Source: Harmonia axyridis
Taxonomy: Eukaryota > Arthropoda > Insecta > Coleoptera > Coccinellidae
Direction of reading: 5' to 3'
DNA: 64,000 nt
NCBI RefSeq assembly: GCF_914767665.1
Contig: NC_059501.1
Location: forward strand, 7,504,501 to 7,568,500
A program made the position numbers and the translations under genes. Positions 1-11,908 of this stretch are shown here, piece by piece; positions within the stretch are counted from its first letter, which is position 1, and the number at the start of each line of letters is the position of its first letter. The notes under the pieces are model-generated. The model was not told the origin of the DNA and did not search any database. It worked only from the letters and a program-made list of their open reading frames with translations.

Positions 1-312
1 TTTCGACATACACTTGAGGATTAGATTCACTCCAAATGCGGCAGTTTTGTTTGTGGACGTAGCCATTCAACCAGAAGTGCGCTTCATCGCTAAACAAAAT
101 AAAATGGACGAAGTGCGCGATACGTATTCCGCACAGAACCATTAATTTCGAAATAAAATTGCACCATTTGCAAGCGTTATTCGGGCGTGAGTCTATTCAT
201 GATGAATTGCCAAACCAAACTGAGAATAAATCACTTGACAACTGTTTAATCGGTCGCCTTCTTGAACAGTAATACCAACCTAAAGATATATACCTCGAAA
301 AAAAACACCCGT
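1..312 (-). mobile_element. DD41D-type mariner element, copy A, cut by the window edge
   Basis: The element's 5' end lies at 312 (CACCCGT, then TA at 313-314) and it reads leftward out of the window. On the minus strand it shows the start of the transposase (MNRLTPE... region) joined directly to the catalytic-domain segment around 80-115 (SDEAHFWLNG). This is the internal deletion shared with copies C, D, E and F. It lies in the presumed Scr intron, antisense to Scr. The frame is broken, so no transposase can be made. Confidence 0.85.
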
Positions 313-338
313 TATAAGCCAATGTACCATCAAGTAAG

Positions 339-740
339 AGTTTTAGGAGAAGGAGAAAACTAAAAGAGAAACACTCTGGCGGAATCTTCCTGGGCTGGAT
401 CATTCCAAAAAGTTTCTTCGAAATTTTGATACTGTGAAATCTAAGAAGTATCTAGATCTTAGTAAGAATATGATATACCTCCTCACTGGATTCCTTACAT
501 GGCATTGCCACCTCAGGAAGTACATCATGAGAATGAGTAGCAGAAAACGACGAGTGCAGATTTTATTGGGTGGAGGAAGAAACCACGGATGCCTCGACAT
601 CGCTAGAAGACTTTTAAAAGTGGGGAAATAAACACCTTAAAGCCATCCCAGATACTGGAGACCATTAGAACTCTGGAACTGGAGGACGAGTTGTAAACTA
701 AGACGACTAATGGCGTCAACTCAGTTATGGATATTTCAAT
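339..740 (+). mobile_element. LINE 3' fragment downstream of an RNase H domain
   Basis: A decayed piece of a non-LTR retrotransposon. The frame through 434-631 contains LLTGFLTWHCHLRK, the conserved segment that follows the RNase H domain in I/Jockey-type LINEs (compare LLTRFLTGHCRPRKHLMGMS at 54770-55275 on the minus strand). Both copies share the words GGAGAAGGAGAAAA and AAACACTCTGGC just before this motif. There are stops and frameshifts, so it is non-functional. Confidence 0.6.
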
Positions 741-1499
741 TGAGTGAGGCTAATTATGAATTATCTCGAAAAAAGATTCAGAAGAGACTAAAGGTTTTCT
801 CGATTGTTCCCCAAATAAGTGAACTTATTCATTGAATGTCGTATATTATTTGACATCAGATAGATGCTTGTTGCTACAGACATGTATTTTCAAACTCACA
901 TTAAAATTGCTATTGATTCTATGCATGATAACCTAGATCCGAAATTTTATATCTTATTCCGATTTCGCTGCTGTGGTCGAGTTCCGTCCTAGCTGTGCTT
1001 CCCAAAAAGCTCAATTCCATACGTCAAGAAGAACGCTTTTGATCAGTATCATTGCCTACCGTGTCGCTTTCAAAGCTGCGCTATTGCAAGTATAAATCTC
1101 ACTCTGGACAACAGCCAACTACGAAAATTTGTTACTGACATCATTATGTTTGTGATACAACGTCCCTACTTCATCTGTATATTCTCTGTACAATAACGAA
1201 TCAATTATGAGCTGGATCTCCGAGAATTAATGCAATGGAAAACTAGGTGTAGTGGGAAATTGAGTGTAAGATGGATATCTCAACTAGTAACGCTACTTTT
1301 GCTTGAAGTGGTCCAATTTTTCGTTAATTGGATTTAGTTTTGATAAATTATTAAGAGAAGAAACTATATAGCTAGATAAAAATCTGTTATTTGTATATGG
1401 CAATCTTCATCTTGATTACAATATAGTTCATCGATATCACGATTCTAAAATTCTTGAGTGTAGATACGTTGTTTCGATGAAATATTCATTGGATAGAAG

Positions 1500-1695
1500 A
1501 AGTCGTACATTAACAGCTTTAGACACTTTCATTGAACAGTAATACATTGTAAGTTGTTCCTTGATAAGATGAAAACAAATCATCAATATCATGAACGACT
1601 TTTTATTGAATTAATGTTTATGTTCATCGGTTGAAAAATCATATCTGAATTCATCAAAGCAATGAACTTTTTCATTGAATATATGTTCACTTTTC
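1500..1695 (+). repeat. Dispersed repeat, inverted partner at 49060-49240
   Basis: The stretch around 1610-1690 (words TGTTCATCGGTTGAAAAAT, ATGAACTTTTTCATTGAAT) matches the reverse complement of about 49090-49180 with scattered substitutions. It abuts the LINE at 1702 but is not part of it, because the second LINE copy at 46.6 kb lacks it. Coding content is not apparent. It is probably the remains of an unnamed non-autonomous element. Confidence 0.6.
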
Positions 1696-1701
1696 GTCAT
1701 G

Positions 1702-2610
1702 ACTGGTCTTCTTTTTGTTTAAGGTTTGGAATTTATTTTCCTACGTCTCTACTATAATTTCTCCATTTTTTTACTGTTGCTTATTTGGGAGAGTTTCTTC
1801 TCTTCTGCATGTCACTTTGTTCTTCTATTTGTTTCTTTGTAAAAGGTATTTCCTCTTGTCTGTCTTCCTTATTTGGATTTGTATTTTCTTTGTCGTGCTC
1901 TTTTAGCGTCTCTATTGTCTTCTCCATTTGATTGTTAACTAGTTACTCCATTGTCTTCAATTCTTCTCTAATTTGTTGGTTTCTTATATACCATGGGGCG
2001 CCAACCTCTGTTCTGATAACTCTATTTAGTGTACTTTGCAACTGATCTTTCATATTGTCTTTTATTATAACAGGTTACTTCTTCATGCTTTATATAAGCA
2101 CTGTATTTATTATCTTCAGCTTGTTTTGTAAGGAAAGTTTACTTTTTGGTTGAGCATCGGGTACAGTTTCTCGAGTAATTGCCTTTCCTTCTTCCTGTTT
2201 TCCTCTAACTGTTTGCTAAGATTCATTGTTTCATCTAGAGTAATTCCCAGACGTTTTGCTTCCTTTTTCCATTTTATCGTCTGATTTTCTATTTTGACGT
2301 TTCCTGCTTTCTCTTTCTCTACTGTTGTTCCTCTAAAGTATATTGCAACTGTTTTCACCGTATTCACTGTGAATCTCCATTTTTTGAAGTATTCCATCAG
2401 ATGCAAACTGGGCCTTCTCGCATCTATTTATTTTTGGTATGTCTGCCATTTCTGCCATTTATAGGTTGAACAGCAGCGGTCCTATCACCGATCCTTGGGG
2501 AACTCCGGCATCAATTTCTCTAATCGTCGAGTTGGTACTATCTAGATTCACTTTGAAATTTTTGTATTCCAGGTTCGATTTTATTACACTTTTGCTTCAG
2601 TGGGATTTGT
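1702..2610 (-). pseudogene. Jockey-like LINE reverse transcriptase fragment
   Basis: On the minus strand, 2540-2460 encodes IDAGVPQGSVIGPLLFNL, reverse transcriptase block 4 (GVPQGS...GPLLF). The following frame (2406-2116) gives YFKKWRFTVN...KTVAIYFRGTTVEKE and KRLGITLDETMNL, the segment after the YADD region in jockey-type RTs. The YADD segment itself lies across a frameshift near 2410. The 3' end is sharp: homology to the second copy (46618-47335) begins at the same word, TCTTCTTTTTGTTTAAGG. It is dead and lies antisense in the Scr intron. Confidence 0.8.
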
Positions 2611-3696
2611 TGTCATTGAAATATAAGTTTTTGTTTTCTATAATTTTATATGGTTCCGATGACGCTATAGATACTAAATTATTTTTTTAAAGACTTAATT
2701 TTCGTTAATTGCAGACACTTGCTTGGAATATCTTCATCATATTTCCTAGAACGAACGACCAAAACTAAAAATATTTCAACGCTCCTCATTGCGTACTTAT
2801 CAGATGAAAGAATTAATTCAGACCACGATCCAACTTCATGCCAATTTGATGCGATCACAGCGACATCTGGCAGATGTACTTAAAAACGCCAATTAACAGG
2901 AAATACCTCATCAGGCAAAATCTTGTTAGGAAAGGGAAGACACAGAAAAATGTCTAGAGAAAGTCCAAGTCGGTGCCAAAACACGAACATAAATAAGATC
3001 TTTGGTTCGAAAGTTATCAAAGTGCTCATTGTGACGACAAGTTGTCTTATTTTACTCCAACCCTATGCTTTCAACTTTCAACGCACAGTTATATTTGTAA
3101 CCATGGGTAAGATGGTTGGAATAATACTCACGTGTGGGTGGACGATCGTCTGTTTCAACTACACGGAGCGCAAAACGCTGTAACATATTTTGCATACTGT
3201 TCTCGATGTAAAATGTCTCAAAGAAATATACTGTTTCATCTTCACCGTTCTTAATTTATACATTCACTCAATCGTACATTTCTCATTGAAGAGTGGACTC
3301 CTTTAATAGCTATTCATCATGTTAAATGGAGTATGGTACACATATTTTGATTTAAGTGACCACCCTAGAGACTGATTTATCGCCAGCAGAATGGAAAAGA
3401 GATGAATTGCCTAGATGCTGGAGAACAAGAGTCTAGTTCAAGACTTATTTTAGGAAAAATACTGAGTAAGGTCTTACAGAGTTGAAGCTGGATAAAAGCC
3501 ATATTTATACTACAAACCTTTGATTCTTTTGTGAAATTTTATCAAAATCCTTGATTTTGATTGCTACACCTGAATATTTTCCTGAAGATAGTATCAGACG
3601 AATGGAATTTTGTGAGATTATGAGAGAAAATCTGGAAAATTACGAATGCACAAAAAATAATTTATTCACCTATGAATCCTCATCAATTCTTTCAAG

Positions 3697-4335
3697 CTTA
3701 TGCTCAAGTATATGTCGAAACACCGTTACATCCAGAAAAACTGACTGTTTGGTGCGCTTTATGGGCTGGTGGAATCATTGGTCCGTACTTCTTCAAAAAC
3801 GATTATGGCCAGAACGTTACAGTCAATGGTGATCGGTATAGAGCCATGATTACTTACTTTTTCATTCCTGAATTGAACAACTATGATATCCAGGAGCTGT
3901 GGTTCCAACAAGACGGCCCAACATGTCACACAGCTCGTGCCACAATCAATTTATTGAAAGACTCGTTTGGTGACCGCCTAATTTCACGTTTTGGACCTGT
4001 GAATTGGCCTCCAAGATCTTGTGATTTAACACCGCTAGACTACTTTGTGTGGGGCTATGTAAAGTCATTGTTCTATGCCGATAAGCCACAAACCCTTGAC
4101 CATTTGGAAGACAACATTCGCCGAGTTATTGCCGATATACGGCCACAAATGTTGGAAAAAGTCATCGAAAATTGGACTACATCCGAGCCAGCTGTGGCGG
4201 TCATATGCCAGATATCATATTTAAAATGTAATGCCACAAGATTATCTTGCGGATAAATAAAATTCATGTCAATCGAATAATCCATCGTTGTTTTATTGCA
4301 ATTTAAAGTTCTATAGCTCTAAAAAATACACCCTT
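3697..4335 (+). mobile_element. DD41D-type mariner, copy B, 5'-truncated
   Basis: The open frame 3672-4256 (up to 194 residues) covers the C-terminal catalytic half: VYVETPLHPEKLTVWCALWA, then WFQQDGPTCHTA with the second catalytic Asp, then WPPRSCDLTPLDYF with the third. I count 41 residues between those two Asp, the DD41D spacing reported for rosa/Visitor-like Tc1/mariner lineages. Homology starts around GCTTATGCTCAAG, so the N-terminal half and 5' inverted repeat are missing. The 3' end is CACCCTT followed by TA at 4336-4337. The frame reads to a stop near 4254 but has lost the final residues seen in copy D. It is in the Scr intron in sense orientation. Confidence 0.9.
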
Positions 4336-4481
4336 TATAAGGTATAAGGTCCATTACTTATACTATGGTTGTACTACTCTTTGTGGCAATTTTGATGACT
4401 TCTTAAATGTGAAAATATATTTGCAGATGCTACTAAATATCATCATACTAGCAGTATGGCCAGTATGTTACTTTAATGAAC

Positions 4482-4517
4482 ATTCCAAAGAAATTTGGTT
4501 TCAGCAGGATGGATACC
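4482..4517 (+). pseudogene. Tiny Tc1/mariner transposase relic
   Basis: The frame gives HSKEIWFQQDGYL, resembling the block around the second catalytic Asp of Tc1/mariner transposases (compare ELWFQQDG in copy B). Flanking homology is not visible. It may be the end of a very old insertion or chance. Confidence 0.3.
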
Positions 4518-4803
4518 TTGTATTTTTATTAAAAAAATTCATTCAAATAATCTTTACAAAAGAGGCAAAACTCTATTACAGTGGAAATCTTTAAAAAGTC
4601 TCAATAAGTACAACGAAAGTTGGAACTATTGTAATATTCCTAACTAATTCTACTGATCATTCAATACTTCTGGCAATTTAGACCACCTAGAATGTCACAT
4701 GGTGGTATTTTGATATTTTGCGATCATAGAGAAAATAAACCGTTGTAAAAAATTTGCAATCATTTTCAATGAATAGGGTCCTACTATTTTTTTTTAATTT
4801 CAG

Positions 4804-5108
4804 GTACTGTAAACGCCAACGGTGAAACGAAGAGACAACGGACTTCTTACACCCGCTATCAGACGTTAGAACTGGAGAAGGAATTCCATTTCAATCGTTA
4901 TCTGACGAGAAGGCGTAGGATCGAGATAGCACACGCTCTGTGTCTGACAGAACGACAGATAAAAATATGGTTTCAGAACAGAAGAATGAAATGGAAGAAG
5001 GAACACAAGATGGCCAGTATGAATATCGTTCCATATCACATGTCCCCATACGGTCATCCTTATCAGTTTGATTTGCATCATAGTCAGTTTGCTCATCTCG
5101 CTACTTAG
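4804..5108 (+). CDS. Scr: Sex combs reduced (Scr), terminal homeobox exon
   Basis: Homeotic transcription factor of the Antennapedia class that specifies labial and first thoracic segment identity; nuclear, DNA-binding. The exon follows a T-rich tract and CAG acceptor (4801-4803). Its first two bases complete a split codon and the frame then runs 101 codons to TAG at 5106-5108. Residues TVNANGE lead into a complete 60-residue homeodomain (4827-5006) with the helix-3 motif IKIWFQNRRMKWKKEH, including W48, F49 and N51. After it comes the Scr-type tail (MASMNIVPYHM, GHPYQFD, SQFAHL). The tail separates Scr from Antp, Ubx and ftz. The upstream exon or exons with the YPWM motif must lie left of base 1. 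No frameshift or stop interrupts the exon, so it looks functional. Identity is from family knowledge; the coordinates are read directly. Confidence 0.97.
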
Positions 5109-5431
5109 GATGTTCTGTTGTGATAGCGTTTTTCGTTATTAGGTATTTTGTTTTATTTTATTTTTTTACTATCATTGTTTTTTCTTTTCATTTAAGTGGA
5201 CTCTCGTGTTGTGAATGGGAACTTCGCCCTTTATTTGTAACTTTCAGTAGTTTCTTTCTATCCAATATTACTATTTTAAAGAATGGTTCCTGTTTTTATT
5301 GTTTCTATTTTTCTTAGTTTTGTCATTATTGTTTCTATGTTTTTATTGAATAGTAGAGAAACTTCAATTCATTTTAGTCAGCATTTTCATTATAGCTTTC
5401 CATTCCTTTATACATATTTGTGCTTTCATCC

Positions 5432-5442
5432 ATCTACAGGGT
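5432..5442 (+). promoter_or_regulatory. Candidate miR-10-5p target site in the Scr 3' UTR
   Basis: ATCTACAGGGT is the exact reverse complement of nucleotides 2-12 of the miR-10-5p sequence read at 55654-55675. It covers the seed in both the beetle register and the fly register, which is offset by one. It lies 324 nt after the Scr stop codon. Caution: ACAGGGTGT is also a frequent terminus of insect transposons (similar words at 9797 and 10994), so chance or transposon origin is possible. Confidence 0.5.
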
Positions 5443-6540
5443 GTATCCAAATCCAAAGTAATTGTGAATATTTCAACTATATAATCTTGAGCCCAAAATA
5501 TGAAAATTTAACCCAAATCCACTCAATTTTACGCATCTGGTGCTAAAAAGAAATGTCTATTTAGCATAGTTTAGTTGGTTTTCTAAAAAACAAAATAATA
5601 CTTTTAGTGTAGTATACATATCTAGTTTATAAATTTTGAAATTGAACAGCCTGTGTCTTCGCCTTAAATCTTCATATGTTGAGCTTAAGACTAATGAAAT
5701 ATTTCCAATTACCTAGAAGAAATTCTGTCACCTGTACACATATCTAAAGTTTTCTCTCCTTCAATTATAACTCTCCAATTTTTCCGATTCTTCGCTGATT
5801 TTCACTTTTGAGCAAACTAGTCTATCTATTTTCTTACATTCAATTGTTTCAAATTTGTAATTGCAAATTCATAATTAGGAATCTTAGAGAATATCGTGAA
5901 TATTTATGTATAATTAAGATAATGTATAAAGCTGATCCATATTTGAAGCTTTCGAAATAGCGAATAAATCCCATTTACAATATTAAGCATTCCATCATAA
6001 AGAGCTTTTTCCCACTTTTTAGTACGCATGCGCTTACTGTTCATAGGTTTAGATCTGAAAAAACAAATTCGGAACTTTACAGGGATATTAATGAAGTAAA
6101 GATGGTGAAAAAGCCCACTGAAAATATAATTATGTACATAAATGTAGTAAAATTAGTAGAGCACATTTGGTCAAAATAAATTGCATAAAGTAGACATGAT
6201 GTTATTTTTTGTTAATTGAAAAAATTAAGGAGGAACTGATAAATTAGTCATAGGGATGTGTTTAAATTTTGTTTATATGTGAATTGTTTACGGCACTCCA
6301 TACGAAAAAAAAGGCATGAGAGATTTTGATCACTAATTTAACGATAAATTCAAAAATGGGTAGCACTTATTCACTAACACCCTCTAAATTTACGTCACTA
6401 TCCTCAAATGAATCACTCAAAACAACATCAAATGTTTGGTAGTCACTCAATAACCACCCCGTATATAAAATATTGATATAAAAACCACCCCATCCCCATA
6501 GTTTGAGCTGGAGTTTACTCAGTCACTATTGCTGTTACAG

Positions 6541-6656
6541 ATTTCCACCTGGCTTCTCTCCAGGATGAAGGATATGCATTCCATCAAGCAATGGGGATGG
6601 GTGGCATGGGACCCATGCAGCGTGGCTTGTACGCGTGCGGCAGTCCCTACAGCTAG
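6541..6656 (+). other. Coding-like block, possible alternative terminal exon or decayed exon
   Basis: Directly after GCTGTTACAG (6531-6540) a GC-rich block encodes, in a phase where two bases complete a codon, FHLASLQDEGYAFHQAMGMG followed by GMGPMQRGLYACGSPYS and TAG at 6654-6656. The Gly/Met-rich composition and codon use contrast with the AT-rich surroundings. The incoming phase equals that of the Scr homeobox exon, so it could be spliced from the same donor. However, coding-like composition continues past the stop (PWAAYNGDCGP, another stop, APTRIPG), which points instead to a decayed exon. I do not recognise the protein. Confidence 0.3.
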
Positions 6657-8640
6657 CCATGGGCCGCCTATAACGGAGACTGCGGCCCTTCGTAGGCCCC
6701 CACACGGATCCCTGGGTAGTCTCCGGTCTGTAGACGTCAACACGAAAACAGGGTTCTGATCGACACGACAAAATGGGAATATCACGAGTTGTCCGACAAA
6801 AAGAGAAATGTGGCAACGATGCTTCGATAGTATTGGTCATAGGTCATATGGTAAAAAGGGATATATAAAATATGGAAGTAATTTAATAATAATAGGTGTA
6901 TTTATAACCAAAATAGAAAGGGCAGGTAGAAATTTAATTTGAAATTTAAGTACAGGAAACGTGATGTTATGATGGTGAGTAGCGATAGACAGGTTTTACA
7001 GTTTTTGAAGCTTATCGTTATCGCTAAATTCAACCTTAGATTGAAGGCCAGCATTGATGCTGTGATATCTGGCGTCCAAAAACCTAAGCTTGGTTACTTT
7101 CCTCGGATGACAGAACGTTCTTTTTTTGTTAACTCGGAGTCTAGATTTCTGGCAATTTGATATTCTTATTTATTTTCAACTCTTGGCTGAAAGAAATACA
7201 GTACCTAAAAACTAGATCCACATGTATTTTCTACACAAATATACAGGATGGGCATTAAACCCTTCAGTTGTTCTAGGTAATTTCAACAACTTTCCTCAAA
7301 TCTCAAATAATACAGTGTAGACTGTAGGATGTACAATGCGCAAAACTTCATATAATTAAAGTTAACAGATTTTAGACAAGCTTTATATTCCAATACTCGC
7401 TTTGCTCACCAAAGGGGTTGATTTACTTAGGAAACAGTTTATACATTCTGTTTATGAGCAGAATTTATTCGAATTATTGAACTCTATTTTGTTTTTCATT
7501 TTGTTGTTTATCAATTAGTTTCTTCATGGCTGAAACCTGTTTGATATATTTGTAATATATCAAATATTCGAGTCAATTGAATTCAAGAAACAATTAATAA
7601 GTCTTGAATGATTTTAAATCCAATGAAAAGCAAAATATTGGAACAAAAATATGAATCCCTAATCCATGTATAACATTGAATACCCATATTTCTCTGATGC
7701 CATATGACCTATTATTGAAGAGACTCTTATGTATTTGAGTAATGAGAAAAAAATTATTTGAATGAGTTCCCCCTCCATCAAGTGTCTCAGATCCTTCGTT
7801 TTGACAGATGCAGATGCTCATCTCAAACAAGTGCCAATAGACATTTCGGTGATATTGGTTAAAACTAAAAACAATCAATGTGAAGGTTATTTTATAAGTG
7901 AAGAAGGACTTAGTTTTGATAAAGTGATCATCAAGTAATTTCCAATTATCCGCAATATTAACAATTTTCTAACCGTTTTTTTGTTTTGCTCACATGTTAT
8001 CTTTTTTTCACCAAACCTTTTCCTGTCCGATCCTGTGCAATATTGTTAAAAATTGATTGTTCCTCGTTCATTAATGCAGACTTTTTGATATGGTCGAATT
8101 GATACTGTGAAAATTCTTAACTTCGCTCACTAAGAATTTAGTTGAAAAGTGTGATTAAATTAGAGTTTTAGGTATTGTTAGTGTATATATTAGATGAGAG
8201 ACCCACACTCGACTACTGTAAATAAATTGCCACTTATAATTTAAGTTATTATAGGGATTATTGAGCAATGGCTGACTCACTGTTGTAAATATTATCAAAT
8301 TTAACTATATAATGAAAAAAAAAAGATCAACAACTCGAATTTCATTGTAATCGGAATTTGTACTATTTGATGCGAGTTGTTTGTATCAAAATACACTTAT
8401 TTTGTTCATTCTGAATTAGACTATGATGAGAAACACCGTACTGATAAGTGGAAATGTATATTATGTTATGTATATTTGAGCTCAATATTGTTTTCTTATT
8501 AATTTTATTTGTTGCTTTATTTATGTATTTGTTATTGTGTGTGTGGCAAGCGTACAAACTAGATTGTATAAAATCCTACTATTTACTGTTGTAATTGTCC
8601 AATATGAATAAACTATTAATTCTATATGGCTCACATTTTT

Positions 8641-9746
8641 TATTAAACCTTATAACTAACATAGAGCATATGTAGCTGAAAAACCAATATTCACACAAGA
8701 TATATATTATGGTTAGGTTTCCATATCAGTTTATACCCTTTGTTTTTAGTATTCCTAAATATCTAAAATTTCCCAATTTTGAACCGAGGGTGGTCCCAAA
8801 CGATTATGTTCGATTCACCGATGAAAATTGGATGGATCCCGAGTTGTACTCATTTAAAATTTTGTTTTCTCAATATTCGAAAAAGTAACCACTGGATCGA
8901 AATAAAATTTCACAATTATTTGTGAAAGACTAGAACGAATCCTGAGGCAAAAGTTGTTAAAAATCGTATCATTGGGAGAATGAATAAAAAATTCATGTCA
9001 AATTTGTATATCCCGCATATTTAAATTCAAGATGAATAACAACAGCTAAACCGAATAAAAAAAAGAAAATAATAAAAAAATAGCTGAAACCACTCGAGGA
9101 GTTCCTTGGAATGAGAAAGAACATTTTCCAAACCCTTTCCATTCGAATCAGAACGTGAAGAAGGGAGAACTCATTTTCGATAGAATCCATTCATTAAAAT
9201 TTCGATTACTTTAGTCGAGTGCCACTGTCAGGAAATCTTTTGGACGTTATTAGAATGATTAATGGTCTGACTGAACGACATTTGCTTTAGAATCGAATCC
9301 AAAGTACTAGGGCAATACTAATTATTGTTAGTTTTCAAATCAATCATAATAAGGGTAGAAGACAACCGCTTACTGTGATTTCTGCTTTTGTTGTGGTTTT
9401 TGAAAAGAATTATATAATAAATGAACTGAATTTTTGCTTCTAATCTTCGATATCTGTGCTATTCAAGTTTTTTGACTGGGGTGGTTGCTTTCCTATTACT
9501 TCATTTCATCTTCCATTCAACATTATTCAAACATAGTATCGATCGATTGGTTGAAAATATAATATTTCCTATTTTCATCCCATAAATGACACAAAAGCAT
9601 GTATAATTAATATATTTTTGTTTCTTCAGAAGAATTTAAAACTTATGAGTTCATGATTTTATTTATTTCTATTAACACAATCATAGTTCGAATATTTCCA
9701 GAATTGAATTATTGAATATTGAAGTATAAGTAAAAGAATAAGTAGG

Positions 9747-9780
<34 letters not shown>

Positions 9781-11908
9781 TGGTTTATTCTGTAAGCTAC
9801 AGGGTATAAACATTTAGTCACAGAGGCGTGAGCCTGTACGTGACCATATTTCTATAATTATAATACATTTCTATCAGGCTGTATGAAATTTTTATTTCCA
9901 GGTTTAAACTTCAATGATAAGCCAATAATAAATATTCAGATAATTGCACCTATTCAGATATCATTTTACGATATTTTATAATCGTTTTTCACAATGAAAA
10001 AATATTCCTTTAATTTTTTCATTTCACCTAACCGTCAAAATAATTTCTAGGTATCTGTTCACTTCTTCTTGAAATAGGTTTCTACCATATTATTGAATAA
10101 AACGAAAAAAAGATGTCATTACATTCGAAAAGATGGAAATAGGTATCTGTAACACACTGACTACCGTCGCCATCTAGTAATTATTAACTGTAACTTTTGT
10201 ACCCTAAATAAACCTTTCTACTTGCAGTGTAATTTTGCTCGAAATGTCAGTTTTTCGTTGTTCCACATTATCTGATCTATTCTTATAATGAATCATCATA
10301 AAAAATATGAAACCAATATAAATAATTCCTATTTTTTAACATAGAATTTGATTCATCAAAATACCTATCCTAAGAAGGAAACTATTCACAAATGGAAGAC
10401 TGAAAGAGAAAGAGTTCTTCGCTTGTTTCTTCATCTAGCGTATAGATGGCGAAACGTTTCATCCCAATAGGTTGGTAAAGTAGACATTTTGGATTGATTG
10501 TAATTTCGTTCAATTCATCACATCCTACTTCCTTCAATTAAGGATTCTAAAGTCTTAGCTCTTTATGCCTTGAATCAGTTCGTAAGGAAGGAAATAGAAT
10601 CATATGAACAGAAAAAGCAATTCTGTCATGAAAATTTAGTATGTAAAAGTAGAACATGGTTCTCAATAGGTATTTCGCTTAGAGATTTGTTTTATTTTTT
10701 CCTGTGCTCCGTCTTCTACTTCCAATAAATACTTATATTATATTTTTTGCGGATGTTTTCTCCCGGTATCATGTTCTTCAAATATTTTCGAAGGAAATCC
10801 TTGCTGCACGGTTGGTTGGGAGCATGACCGATACCCCCTAAAAAAACTGTCTCAAAATCAAAACGAATTTTTGACTACCTCTTAGTTGTTGAAATTCCTT
10901 CCGGAGAAAATTTTCTGGATTCAACACTGATGAAACATTTCAAAACTGCGGATTTGACTTGACTTTAGATATAGAAGAACAATTTCAGAGATACAGGGTG
11001 TCTCTTGTAGTCCTACGTTTTTATGATGCTCAACCAGTTTATTCAATCTTTTTTAATCTTCCCTACAGAGTTGGTAAATAAGTACTAAAACTTAGAATTA
11101 ATTTATTTATCACAGCTACCTTACTGGATCTTTATAATAATTTGGATTTTTCTGAGAATTACTATAGAGAGCTGTTTGAACTTTTTCTCTAACTCGATTA
11201 AAGATACCTACGACAAAACTACAACGAATCAAAAAGTGTAGTAGGTACTGAACCAAAGTTTCTTTTTAAATTTTTCTAAATTACTAGTAGTTCACGAAAA
11301 AAATAATTCTGGAGGACAGAAGCAGGCACCCTTCCAGAAAAAATTCACCCTGTAGATTGGCATTCAAAATTTGGATATCACATGATGAAAACTTTAAATT
11401 GGAATATCTATCTATGGCAATTCAAGTTGAATATATTGAGAAGGGAATGTGTTATTAGTGAACTTTAACACCTGCATCTCGAAAACAAAGCGTTTGCGGA
11501 CTCATGTTATAGGCCTTTTTTTTCTTGAAATGATCCGAGAAATCTGTCATTTTCATTTGTACCTGCAATTTAGGAACACACTGTAGATATAGTCAATTCA
11601 AAACTGATGTCTTCACAAATAAATTGCAATTTGAATGAAACACAATAAATTTTACAACACAGCCCAGACAATTTTTCTACGCGAATTACTCAGTTCAATT
11701 CTTCGATAACTACATATTGAAATTTTCTGACGAGAATGATACAAAAAACCGGAAACAACGGGTAAGTGTATACCGATGACGAATGCAAAAATCACAGATG
11801 GCAAATAAGGGGCGATGCCCAGAAAGTGGATCGGTAAAAGAAAATAATAAAATAATAGTGCTCATTATGAAATCGATAATAAACTCATAAACCGTAAAAG
11901 GGTCCCAA
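8641..11908. other. AT-rich intergenic sequence, nothing definite
   Basis: No ORF with recognisable content. It holds an (ATA)n microsatellite at 9748-9778 and words of the type ACAGGGTGT/CACCCTGTA at 9797, 10994 and 11346. The last two face each other over about 360 bp and could be the ends of a worn MITE. Confidence 0.5.
9748..9778 (+). repeat. (ATA)n microsatellite
   Basis: An uninterrupted run of ATA trinucleotides about 10 units long. Confidence 0.95.

Larger units (their letters stand above)
1..4803 (+). other. 3' part of the last Scr intron (inferred)
   Basis: Everything left of the CAG at 4801-4803 should be Scr intron, because the homeobox exon begins mid-codon and the first coding exon is not in the window. 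The stretch is mostly transposon remains: mariner pieces at 1-312 and 3697-4335, LINE pieces at 339-740 and 1702-2610, and a dispersed repeat at 1500-1695. I recognise nothing in 741-1499 or 2611-3696. Confidence 0.75.
5109..8630 (+). other. Scr: Presumed Scr 3' UTR and downstream sequence
   Basis: AT-rich and without sustained coding potential apart from 6541-6656. Candidate polyadenylation signals AATAAA occur at 5963-5968, 6175-6180, 8221-8226 and 8607-8612; the last follows a T-rich tract and would give a 3.5-kb UTR. Three Pumilio-type words, TGTANATA, cluster at 8182-8189, 8217-8224 and 8284-8291, which fits a regulated UTR. An 11-nt complement of miR-10-5p is at 5432-5442. The true 3' end cannot be fixed from sequence alone. 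Confidence 0.4.

Noticed and set aside
6519..6840. Minus strand ORFs of 88 and 101 residues
   Set aside because: Antisense shadows of the GC-rich coding-like block, whose + frame has the better acceptor and stop context.
10994..11357. Facing ACAGGGTGT and CACCCTGTA words as a MITE
   Set aside because: Only about 9 bp match and no target duplication seen; mentioned but not called.
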